A stretch of DNA of 64,000 nt. It comes from CBDCWQ01 sp965223435 (GTDB lineage: Bacteria; Myxococcota; Kuafuiibacteriia; Kuafuiibacteriales; Kuafuiibacteriaceae). The position numbers and the translations under genes are program-made. How positions within the stretch are numbered: the stretch's first letter is position 1; each line of letters begins with the position of its first letter. Location of the stretch: NCBI GenBank assembly GCA_965223435.1, contig CBDCWQ010000022.1:372001-436000 (forward strand), written 5' to 3'. Positions 18,901 through 25,091 of this stretch are shown piece by piece. The notes beneath the pieces were generated by a model that was not told the origin of the DNA, did not search any database, and saw only the letters and a program-made list of their open reading frames with translations.

Positions 18901-20005
18901 TGCGGAGCTCCTCAACTACTCGAGCTACAACTACCTCGGCTTTTCGGGCCACCCCGAAGTTGTGGCCGCGGCGCAAGAAGCAACCGAGCGTTTTGGGACA
19001 TCCGTGTCCGCGAGCCGAATTGCCTCCGGTGAGCGCCCCATTCACCGCCAACTCGAAAAGGGCCTCGCCGAGCACATTGGCGTCGACGATGCCATCGTTT
19101 TTGTGAGCGGCCATGCCACCAACGTCACCACCATCGGCCATCTTTTTGACCAAAAAGACCTCATTATTCACGACTCCCTGATTCATGACAGCATCCTCCA
19201 GGGCATCTACCTGTCGGGCGCAACCCGACGCCCCTACCCACACGGCAACCTCGATGCGCTCGTAGACACCCTTGAGCAGCTCCGAAACCGCTATCGGCGG
19301 GTCCTGATTTGTGCTGAAGGCATCTATTCGATGGATGGCGATCTGTGTGATCTTCCTCGCCTCATCGAAATCAAAAAGCGGTTCAAAGCCCTCCTTCTGA
19401 TCGACGAAGCCCACTCCATCGGCGTGCTCGGTCCCAAAGGACAGGGCGTAGCGCATCACTTCAGCGGGTTAGATCCTCGCGATGTGGACCTGTGGATGGG
19501 CACCTTGTCGAAGTCCTTTGCCAGCTGCGGCGGCTACATTGCCGGGCAAAGCGCCTTGGTGCGATACCTCAAATATACGGCTCCCGGTTTTGTGTATTCC
19601 GCCGGTATCACCCCCGCAAACTGTGCCGCGGCACTCAAGTCCCTCGAACTGATGCATCGACAGCCCGAAGTCGTTGAGCAGCTTCGCGCCCGATCCCGCT
19701 TCTTCCTCGACCTCGCAAAAGCGAAAGGCATCGACACCGGGCTCGCCATGGGGGCCGCCGTGGTTCCGGCCATCGTGGGCAACTCCTTGGAGTGCATGCA
19801 ACTCAGTGAGCGCCTAGCCGCCCGCGGCATCAACGTTCAGCCCATCGTGTACCCCGCCGTCGAAGACAATGCATCACGCCTACGTTTCTTTATCAGCGCG
19901 CTCCACACCGAAGATCAACTTCGTCACACCGTCGATGTTTTGGTAGAAGAGCTCGCCAAGGTTCGAAGCAACTCCGGCACCGACGCCCCAGCCATATCCG
20001 TTTGA
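12902..20005 (+). CDS. Type I polyketide synthase KS-AT-ACP-KR-DH fused to alpha-oxoamine synthase
   Basis: 2367 residues, 15 bases after the desaturase. Domains by motif: KS (~10-450) with Cys212 in DAACASAL, and the histidine motifs EAHGTAT and KGNIGHA. AT (~600-890) with GHSLGEF and the malonyl-type HAFH motif. An Ala/Pro-rich linker is followed by an ACP with GFDSL (~1126). KR (~1420-1600) has GGSGQIG and TDYAAAN, and the VDD after HAAGL suggests B-type stereochemistry. DH (~1665-1880) has HxxxGxxxxP in DHQLKGRPVVP and DGSFQ. The C-terminal PLP domain (~1950-2367) has DEAHSIGVLG and the PLP lysine (~2204) in GTLSKSFASCGG, as in AONS and serine palmitoyltransferase. No enoylreductase, methyltransferase or thioesterase is seen. 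AOS domains release the chain by decarboxylative condensation with an amino acid, so the likely product is an unsaturated or hydroxylated alpha-amino ketone lipid. The amino acid is unknown. Confidence 0.93.
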   Translation: MGEHASKGPDSGAIAIVGVGSRFPKAKNTHAFWENIAQGRACFSEVPRDRWDNRFFHNPNQRAVDKTWTQSGSFIENIREFPALHFGIAPRRLEVMDPQHRLLIEATRWALQDAGYEKRAFDRDRTGVFIGISVSEFKNMVQTQLHTMRMASGNFGRGVESQEEWDLLMQMTGKVPPIRAFSLSGSLTALAAASVSQTFDLGGPAYSIDAACASALVSVNDAVVQLRAGLVDHAIAGGVYVNLSPDNLVCFTRIGAISPSGVCRPFDARSNGFVQSDGVGIVVLKRLEDAQRDNDRIYALIRGSGCNNDGRGKGPMAPQVQGQLRVLKKAYKDAGCSPASVAYFEAHGTATSVGDPVEVEALGTLLKEADVPHSDRRLLGSVKGNIGHAMAAAGIAGLIKAIKVLEHRVAPPMVDFVEPNPALQLDKWPLKIASEASPLAPQNQEPLRVGVSSFGFGGTNAHIVLEEPPSRSSSGVQVRVDAALETHSTLPEAVVVTAASVPLLKTHLRELADEIEEGPLKDVGLESLAYTLNARRSFERIRAVVGAKTRQDLILKLRETERLLDDGVAHSPEAAQFPQRLLPNALVYDVGPEVRRPKLVFLFPGQGAQKLGSLGAIRERFSTFRKTFQSLDKSCQEIVPRSLSKALYPDEKSASTGRAALEKKLQATELCQPAMAALGLSMAELLKSVGVTADVSLGHSLGEFIALANAGSIQKEDAVRLVAKRGAAMAKLDLADPGTMIAAATDRASAQAAIEGLEDVWLANVNHPKQVTLSGTKEGIQAAIKRLREQGIDARPLKVSHAFHSPLLAPVRKKIGKLLQKIDIEAPTHVVASCIQDQPYTPQGQDDIRLTLKAHATAPVEFVRGITRAQEAGGEVFVQVGSSNTLLSFCQKTLGRDAHPCVALSLRDDDQGYEFLKGLCTLAALGAPVDFDAVYEGENRRVVSLPETPVERSEYWLLKDAPQPRPTPEQELPRSAPKMTEQNGSQKSPELVALFSAQAKILSSHAEIIALQNKLLLGHHSKENRAAIETKISEIMAETTRAEPPSAKAAVATAPTPPSEPAKPAVVDGPKAQNIKPTEPVVPVTPEPAVKTFAIREKILEIVARVSAFPKDQLRDEQALVDELGFDSLMVADLSGAIEQAFPNLGGIPPGLFSMDTTVGDLANHVFNTVGDGENQEPTPKGDTEPSTESSPITHYRVVAEETVASAPSDKSLKGETWLVTEDASELSLQISQRLEEQGARLIRVRCTKEGVAAPDRIAFGPVNLWPEVFLDGLPKALSSAGIVLDGFVHASNVSNHGRALNPVLTLHPIVSNLRVPRCFIITALGGKMGLEAASLVPENILQATLSGYTKSLAKERPHDIIRALDIDPRQSPENNADWIAQELVSLDTPPELGLWQGRRFIPELQPVEASATHQTRTLNKEDVVLITGGSGQIGQWVAEHLGAQKPKALVLMGTRQEDEPISACLETLQSYGVSATYVAAKIQDADSFGQVLERVQAQTGRITVAIHAAGLVDDAPAARKSAASIERVMKVKLVGAQTLLAKLPALKDLILFSSWAGRFGNAGQTDYAAANQFLDCLALSSSARPRVASIAFPPWASTRMVAGIPANIQSAMKAEGVCFLSNQEGVQAFDAVFSGNRSGIDLVGRKMPRRELRAKQDTLFSRVQHPYLEDHQLKGRPVVPLASAVDLAAWTYTETAQAPGALVITEFELRRGIFGEESVRTELQGQEGLDGTTKVASKLTVQDSASGRKTLAYKAQFSNQALGKLERTVTLGGTEESNHVDLDKFYRDHTFHGPMLRGIERIDRITSQGIQGLVRTSKLQEWIPLSSRSGWTIDPLVLDGSFQLAACWVHLHHGKAGYPIGFDRLTLLRPFQDRPVRATVLLKDFDDKTFAGDILYEDEEGQAYGLLENVRGLFQEVQSSAETRPAGPVSTPANGRANGHKNGTEQKTADIPKEHWEIEHFPEVETLGQRFQMAELMGLGNPFFHVHEGTAKNTSRVNGAELLNYSSYNYLGFSGHPEVVAAAQEATERFGTSVSASRIASGERPIHRQLEKGLAEHIGVDDAIVFVSGHATNVTTIGHLFDQKDLIIHDSLIHDSILQGIYLSGATRRPYPHGNLDALVDTLEQLRNRYRRVLICAEGIYSMDGDLCDLPRLIEIKKRFKALLLIDEAHSIGVLGPKGQGVAHHFSGLDPRDVDLWMGTLSKSFASCGGYIAGQSALVRYLKYTAPGFVYSAGITPANCAAALKSLELMHRQPEVVEQLRARSRFFLDLAKAKGIDTGLAMGAAVVPAIVGNSLECMQLSERLAARGINVQPIVYPAVEDNASRLRFFISALHTEDQLRHTVDVLVEELAKVRSNSGTDAPAISV

Positions 20006-20025
20006 TCGAGCATCGTGCTCCGATC
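20004..20025 (+). terminator. Hairpin at the end of the polyketide synthase gene
   Basis: GATCGAGCA, a 3-base loop TCG, then TGCTCCGATC form a 9-bp stem with one bulged C, starting inside the stop codon of the synthase gene. No T-run follows, so intrinsic termination is uncertain. Confidence 0.3.
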
Positions 20026-20116
20026 AATCCCCTGGGTGCGCATGACGGCCTACTGTTGAGCAGCAGCCGCATCCAGGAAAACGAATAGGTCCGCTCCTCG
20101 GCAAGCACGGTTGGGG

Positions 20117-20405
20117 TCAGTCGCTATTTCGATGTAACCAACGCGCCAGTCCGCCTGCGGCGACAGCCCCCAAAAGCGGCGCGACCCAGAACAACCAGAG
20201 CTGCGCCAACGCCCAGCCACCCACAAACAGCGCGGGGCCGGTGCTGCGCGCCGGATTCACAGAGAGATTCGTGATGGGGATGCCCACCAGGTGGACCAAG
20301 CAAAGCGTCAACCCAATCGCGATGCCCGCGAAACCCGCCGGGGCGTGTTTCGAAGTGACGCCAAGAATCACCGTCAGGAAGATAAACGTCAGGATCATTC
20401 GTGCG
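20117..20405 (-). pseudogene. Aquaporin (AqpZ-like) C-terminal half, 5' half lost
   Basis: Reading down from ~20400 gives the second half of a bacterial aquaporin: ILTFIFLTVILGVTSK, HAPAGFAGIAIGLTL, the second NPA box in LSVNPARSTGPALFVGG, and the closing helix LWLFWVAPLLGAVA, ending with a TGA at 20117. The first half, including the first NPA box, is missing. Just upstream the reading frame continues as sequence antisense to an IS91-type transposase remnant. A water channel needs both halves, so this is almost surely non-functional. The clean join suggests that the mobile element removed or replaced the 5' part. Confidence 0.8.
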
Positions 20406-21148
20406 GTTTCTTCTCCGAGGGATTTGTTCGGCTCGTATGCGGCGACTGCACCGACGATTTTTTCTTGCCGTTCTCTTGCAAATCCAGAGGGGCATGCCCC
20501 TCCTGTGCGAGCAGACGAATGTATGACATCGCGGCGCATCTGGTGGATAGCGTTCTGCCTAAGGTTCAACTGAGACAATGGGTTTTGGCTCCGCCCTGGC
20601 CCTTGGCGGCTTTGCTGGGTGCCAAACCAGATGTCTTTGCAAAATTTTCGAAGCTCTTTGTTCGAACCGTCTTTCGTTCTATGAAAAAGCGAGCAAAGAA
20701 GCTCGGTATTCCGGGTACAAAATGCGGCGCTATCAATTTCTTTCAGCGGCACACATCGTCTTTGCTCCTTTTTCCTCATAATCATCTCATCGCTTTAGAT
20801 GGCGTGTACGACGTGAAGGATGCCGAGGTCCCCGTTTTCCATCCCTTGCCGGCACCCGATAACGAAGACATCGCATGGGTTACGAATGCGTTCACCCATC
20901 GAATGCTTAGCTTCCTAAAGGACAAAGGCTTTGTGCGCGGCTTCGACGATGGCACAGATGTAGCCCGGACGCCTCTTGAAAGGTGGTATTGGGCCGCGAC
21001 ACACGAAAGAGCCGGCTTCATTGTCGCCCACGATGATGGTGCATCGACGCCCGCCCGAGGGCGAGGCTTGGATGAAAGCCGTAGTCGAAACCCAAACGCT
21101 TTTTCCGTTGAGGCAAACACCCTCTGCATCGGCACCCGTTCAACTTGA
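20406..21148 (+). mobile_element. IS91-family transposase remnant
   Basis: An open frame carries the N-terminal zinc-binding region of IS91-type transposases (LVCGDC ... SCKSRGACPSCASRRM), then AAHLVDSVLPKVQLRQWVL, FVRTVFRSMKK, GAINFFQRHTSSLL and PHNHLIALDGVYDV, which keeps a His-x-His of the HUH rolling-circle nuclease. About 220 residues are recognisable, against ~400 in intact members. The part with the catalytic tyrosine is absent, and the tail after ~21000 does not match. The left edge coincides with the breakpoint of the aquaporin fragment near 20405. I did not find the IS91 ends. Confidence 0.75.
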
Positions 21149-21263
21149 GTGAACAAACTTGACATGACAAGACTGAAATTGGTCTTTCAGGACGGAGACT
21201 CCTACGATAATTCTCCCATACATCAACTCCATAGGTTCGCATTTTCCTACCCTCGAAATTCCT

Positions 21264-21590
21264 ACACTCGTTGTCGCCACCGACATCGAAGGGTGCCATT
21301 TCCACCGGCATCACCGGTACCCTTGAGCCCAATCGGTGGTGGCGCTCGAAGGCTCTCCAAAGGCGATACTGGCGCTGTGCTCGACCGCCTCAAGGGCCAG
21401 CTGCGCTGTCCGCTGCGCGGCTCCACCCTGGACTCGGTCTCCGCGCACCGCTTCAAGACGACCGCGAGAGCGTATCGAAACTAAAACACGTTCAACCTTG
21501 TAGACAAGTAGTCAAATCCCGGTGGGTCCCGGTCCCCGGTGATGTTGGTGGAAATGGGACCCTATGAGGCCGGAGGTGACACACTCGTTG
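21264..21590. repeat. Imperfect inverted repeat (~50 bp arms)
   Basis: The reverse complement of ~21264-21315 and the forward sequence ~21536-21590 share a pattern of about 50 bases (core GGTGGAAATGGnACCCT, then GGnGGnGACA), roughly 80% identical by eye. About 220 bases lie between the arms. It sits in a gene-poor debris zone beside the IS91 remnant. It could be the ends of a dead element or two diverged copies of a short gene fragment. Confidence 0.45.
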
Positions 21591-21822
21591 ATACTTGTCT
21601 ACCATGCGTTCGCGTTTTCTCACCATTGAGCCTTCGCGGTAGCTCACAAACCAATCTTTTTGATCCTCCCAAACAAAGGTCACGCGACGTTTGGGCTCAA
21701 GTTCTCCGAAGGCGTTACCCGTGTATGCGATGTGGAGAGGGTAGTGCGCTCCGTTTTCGCGATCTCGAAGATAACTTACTTCAAGATGATGGCCGTGGAG
21801 GTCTTGAATCCGATCGATCTAT
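21495..21822 (-). pseudogene. SpvB/Rhs-type toxin subunit fragment
   Basis: The minus strand reads IDRIQDLHGHHLEVSYLRD, then NGAHYPLHIAYTGN, RRVTFVWEDQKDWFVSYREG and RKRERMVDKYQRV. This matches the pattern of the SpvB/TcaC-type domain of insecticidal toxin complexes and Rhs-like proteins (R-I-x-D-x-x-G ... Y-P-x-x-I-x-Y-T-G ... Y-R-x-G-x-x-V-R). A stop codon lies directly upstream in frame and the match ends at ~21530, so only ~100 residues of a normally >1000-residue protein survive. Recognised by eye; not checked by search. Confidence 0.5.
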
Positions 21823-22035
21823 TCCCGCTCGGCAAGTGTCGTGCCAGATTGTCGCACGAGGAAGGCGCATATTCTCTATATGCAACTGACGAAAGCCGAA
21901 GGCGGTGCGGGAAACTGGTGCGACAATCGCCAGCGAAAATGGGTCAATATCACGCTGGCCCGGTACTAGGGTGGTGAATTTTCCGAGTGAGAGCTGTCCC
22001 CTTTTTCGGGGAGGGTCAAGGGGAAGTCCAGTTCT
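21823..22035. other. Gene-poor debris, no intact gene
   Basis: Together with 21149-21494 this is part of ~890 bases between the transposase remnant and the LRR lipoprotein gene that contain no intact gene. Short frames here show no signal peptide, ribosome binding site or family pattern. It is best read as decayed mobile or toxin-related DNA. Confidence 0.4.
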
Positions 22036-25023
22036 CTATTCTGCGCAACTCCCCTTGGTTTCTTCGTTTTCGGAGCAATCACAAACCTCTCCTAGGCGAT
22101 TTGCTAGGGCTTGTGCCTTGCATGCGGGGAGTTTTCCATTCTTTTGGATGGTCATTGCTCCCTCGACGAAGGTGAGTTTGTCGAGTCCAGCCAGGCTGGT
22201 CAGGGCGCCGTTAGATCTGATGTCCAGGGCTCCTTCAATGGAGGTGAGTTTGTCGAGTCCGGCCAGGCTGGTCAGGGCGCCGTTAGACCGGATGCTCAAC
22301 CACCCCTCGATGGAGGTGAGGTGTTGGAGTCCAGTGAGGCTTGTGAGGGCGCCATTGAACCGGATGTCCACGTCATCCTCGATGGAGGTGAGGTTTTCAA
22401 GTCCCGTGAGGCTGGTCAGGGCGTCGTTTTGCCAGAGACCTAAGCCCCCAACGGAGGTGAGACTCTTGAGACCCGCAAGGCTTAGCAGGGCGTGGTTTTG
22501 AACGATGTTCAATGTTCCTTTGATGGAGTGGATGCATTTAAGTTTACCAAGATCGGTCACATTTGTATTAGTAATCATCAGATCACCATCGAGGGACGAA
22601 CAGTGTATCAAAGCATCTAGGTCGTCGGCGTTCTCTATGGTGCGATCATCCGTGCAGGCGATGGTCCCGGGACAATCGATATCGCAATTCGGCCCATGGA
22701 ATCCTTTGGCGCAAGAAGCGCAGTTGTCGGCTGCGTCCCACCCTTCGTTGCAGGCACAGTCGACTTCTTCCGAAGAATCGTCACACCATCCACGCCCAGC
22801 ACAGGTATTGCCCGAACAGGTGGTACAAGCTCCACTGTTATTGGAACAACGACACTCCTTGTTCAGGCGAGCGGCAAAGCCCTCTGCTTCACACGCAGGG
22901 AGGGCATCGTTGTCTTCGATGTTTAGGTCTCCATTGATGGAGGTAAGCTTTGTGAGTCCAGAGAGGCTCGTCATGGCAGAATTATCCCAGATGTCCAAAT
23001 CCCGGCCGATGGAGGTGAGGTGCCCGAGGCCCGTGAGGTTGGTCAGGACGTCGTTAGACCAGCTAACCAAAGCCCCCCGGATGGAAGTGAGCTTGTCGAG
23101 ACCAGCGAGACTTTTGAGGGCGTCATTGAACCAAACGACCATGTTCCCTCGAATGAAGGAGAGCCCGTTGAGGCCCGTTAGGTTGGGTAGGACGCGGTTA
23201 CGATCGATATACAAGTCCCCATCGATGGAAGTGAGGTGCTCGAGCCCTGTGAGGCTCGTCAGGGCAGCATTATTGGCGATGACCAAGTCCCCCCCAATGC
23301 CGGTGAGCTTCTGGAGTCCCGTTAGGTTGATGAGAGCTTCGTTGCCAATGACGGTCACGGTACTCGTAACCGAGGTGAGATTCTTGAGACCCTCAGGGCT
23401 GATCAGGCCAGCGTTATAGTTGATGACCAAGTCCCCCCCAATGGAGGTGAGGCGCTCGAGTCCCGTTAGGCTGGTAAGAGCACTGTTGCTCGTGATACAC
23501 ACAGTGCTGGTAATCGAGGAGAGGCATTCGAGACCCTCAAGGCTGGTCACATTCGTACTTTGGACGATGAGTGAGCCCTCAAGGAAAGAGCAAGATCTCA
23601 AATCACGGAGGTCTTTGGCGTTTTCTATGATGCGATCACCGCTGCAATCATCGGCCGCGGTGCAATCGATATCGCAGTTTGGGCCATAGAATCCTTCAGC
23701 GCAGGTGGCGCAGTTGTCGTCTGGATTCCACCCTAGTTGGCATTCGCAGACAGGTTTCCCGGAGGTATCATCACACCTTCCATGCCCAGCGCAACTGTTG
23801 CTTCTACAGGTTGAGTTCTTGATGCAGTAGGGTTCGTGGAATCCTTCAGCGCAGGTGGCGCAGTTGTCGTCTGGATTCCACCCTAGTTGGCATTCGCAGA
23901 CAGGTTTCCCAGAGGTGTCATCGCATCTTCCATGCCCAGCGCAACTGTTGCTGGTACAAGGCTTGCATGGTTCGCCTGCGGTGTTCTCCAAGCAGGTGCA
24001 CCTTTGATCCTCCAGGCGAGCTAATATGGACCGGTCTGCCGAATCTCCGAGGTTGACGTTATCAACGACATACCAGTCCTCTCCAACGCAGGTGAGATTC
24101 TTGAGATCGTCAAGGCTGGTGAGGGTAGCGTTATTTGTGATGAGCACCCACCCGATGGAGGCGAGATTCTCAAGGCCAGCGAGGTTTTCAAGGGAGTCGT
24201 TATTTTCGATGAAAAGGCCCCCGCCAATGGAGGTAAGCTTCTCGAGTCCTCTGAAGCTCTCGAGGGCGTAGTTATTCTCGATGTACACTCCCCAGCTGAC
24301 GGAAGTGAGGTTCTCAAGCCCTTTGAGACTCTTCAGGACGGGGTTACTGTCGATGACCAAGTGTCCCCCAATGGAGGCGAGGTTCTTGAGGCCCGTGAGG
24401 TTGGTCAAGGTCGCGTTGCCCAAGATGCTTACGGTGCTTGTAATCGATGTGAGGCACTCGAGACCCGTGAGATGGGTCACAGACGTGTTTTCGATTCGCA
24501 AGCCCCCCTCGAGGGAGGAACAGTCTCTCATCTTTAGGAGGTCCTTGGCGCTGGTCACGGTGCGATCGCCAGCGCAGGCGGTGGTCTCCGTGCAATCTCC
24601 CTTCCGTTTAAACTCGGCACCAACGCTTTTTGGCCCATCCATGTGGAGTGTGCACGCAGCCACGTGGTTTGTCGAATCGACGCAGTCTCCGGTCCAACGC
24701 ACGAACCGGTGACCCGGAGCTGGTACGGCAATCAACTCAACCCCAGCCCCGGGCGCCACGGTGGTCGTGCAGACCAAACCACAATGGATGCGATCGTCCC
24801 GCGTTTGAATCGCACCGGCGGAGGAGGCAGTCGGCGGTTGAACAGCTAAAACGAAAGGGGATGAATCCGCATCGATTTCCGACGGTCTGTCTGGACCACC
24901 ACTGTCTGCATGACCTAAGTCGCGGTGTGGTTGGCACGATGCAGTAGAAAAGAGCGTGGTGGAAGTGAGCACCATCGCACCAAGTCGAAGGTACGTTGCT
25001 CTTTGGGATTTAGGACGCATCAT
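22036..25023 (-). CDS. Surface lipoprotein with receptor L-domain leucine-rich repeats and EGF-like modules
   Basis: 995 residues from ATG 25023, preceded by TTGGAG. The longer upstream frame would overlap the kelch gene and is rejected. Signal peptide with lipobox STASC (Cys30). Residues ~60-140 resemble an InlB-type bacterial repeat (GHRFVRWTGDC). Three blocks of ~24-residue repeats of the form 'LTSLTGLExLTSIxGdLxIxxN' (~145-370, ~480-735, ~800-980) match receptor L-domains. They are separated by Cys-rich EGF-like modules (NSCAGHGRCDDTSGKPVCEC, NTCAGRGWCDDSS). Such architecture is eukaryote-like and suggests protein or cell-surface binding; there is no catalytic domain. The gene follows the kelch lipoprotein by 68 bases on the same strand and may be co-transcribed with it. 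Confidence 0.85.
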   Translation of the reverse strand: MMRPKSQRATYLRLGAMVLTSTTLFSTASCQPHRDLGHADSGGPDRPSEIDADSSPFVLAVQPPTASSAGAIQTRDDRIHCGLVCTTTVAPGAGVELIAVPAPGHRFVRWTGDCVDSTNHVAACTLHMDGPKSVGAEFKRKGDCTETTACAGDRTVTSAKDLLKMRDCSSLEGGLRIENTSVTHLTGLECLTSITSTVSILGNATLTNLTGLKNLASIGGHLVIDSNPVLKSLKGLENLTSVSWGVYIENNYALESFRGLEKLTSIGGGLFIENNDSLENLAGLENLASIGWVLITNNATLTSLDDLKNLTCVGEDWYVVDNVNLGDSADRSILARLEDQRCTCLENTAGEPCKPCTSNSCAGHGRCDDTSGKPVCECQLGWNPDDNCATCAEGFHEPYCIKNSTCRSNSCAGHGRCDDTSGKPVCECQLGWNPDDNCATCAEGFYGPNCDIDCTAADDCSGDRIIENAKDLRDLRSCSFLEGSLIVQSTNVTSLEGLECLSSITSTVCITSNSALTSLTGLERLTSIGGDLVINYNAGLISPEGLKNLTSVTSTVTVIGNEALINLTGLQKLTGIGGDLVIANNAALTSLTGLEHLTSIDGDLYIDRNRVLPNLTGLNGLSFIRGNMVVWFNDALKSLAGLDKLTSIRGALVSWSNDVLTNLTGLGHLTSIGRDLDIWDNSAMTSLSGLTKLTSINGDLNIEDNDALPACEAEGFAARLNKECRCSNNSGACTTCSGNTCAGRGWCDDSSEEVDCACNEGWDAADNCASCAKGFHGPNCDIDCPGTIACTDDRTIENADDLDALIHCSSLDGDLMITNTNVTDLGKLKCIHSIKGTLNIVQNHALLSLAGLKSLTSVGGLGLWQNDALTSLTGLENLTSIEDDVDIRFNGALTSLTGLQHLTSIEGWLSIRSNGALTSLAGLDKLTSIEGALDIRSNGALTSLAGLDKLTFVEGAMTIQKNGKLPACKAQALANRLGEVCDCSENEETKGSCAE
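23691..23960. repeat. Two near-identical ~115-bp EGF-module repeats
   Basis: The stretch beginning GGAATCCTTCAGCGCAGG near 23691 recurs from about 23839 with only about four differences over ~115 bases. Each copy encodes one EGF-like module of the LRR lipoprotein. The differences fall mostly at codon third positions. This indicates a recent internal duplication or gene conversion. Confidence 0.8.
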
Positions 25024-25091
25024 TGCAAACTCCAAGGAAATTTGTGCTGCCACTGTGGTCGTTTCGGCATGGATCGCGCGTAGGATGGTCT

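Noticed and set aside
20291..20405. First ~38 codons of the open frame that contains the IS91 transposase remnant
   Set aside because: These codons are antisense to the aquaporin fragment and do not resemble the transposase; the element edge is placed near 20405.
21995..22014. Short hairpin TCCCC/GGGGA downstream of the LRR lipoprotein gene
   Set aside because: Only a 5-bp stem; too weak to call as a terminator.
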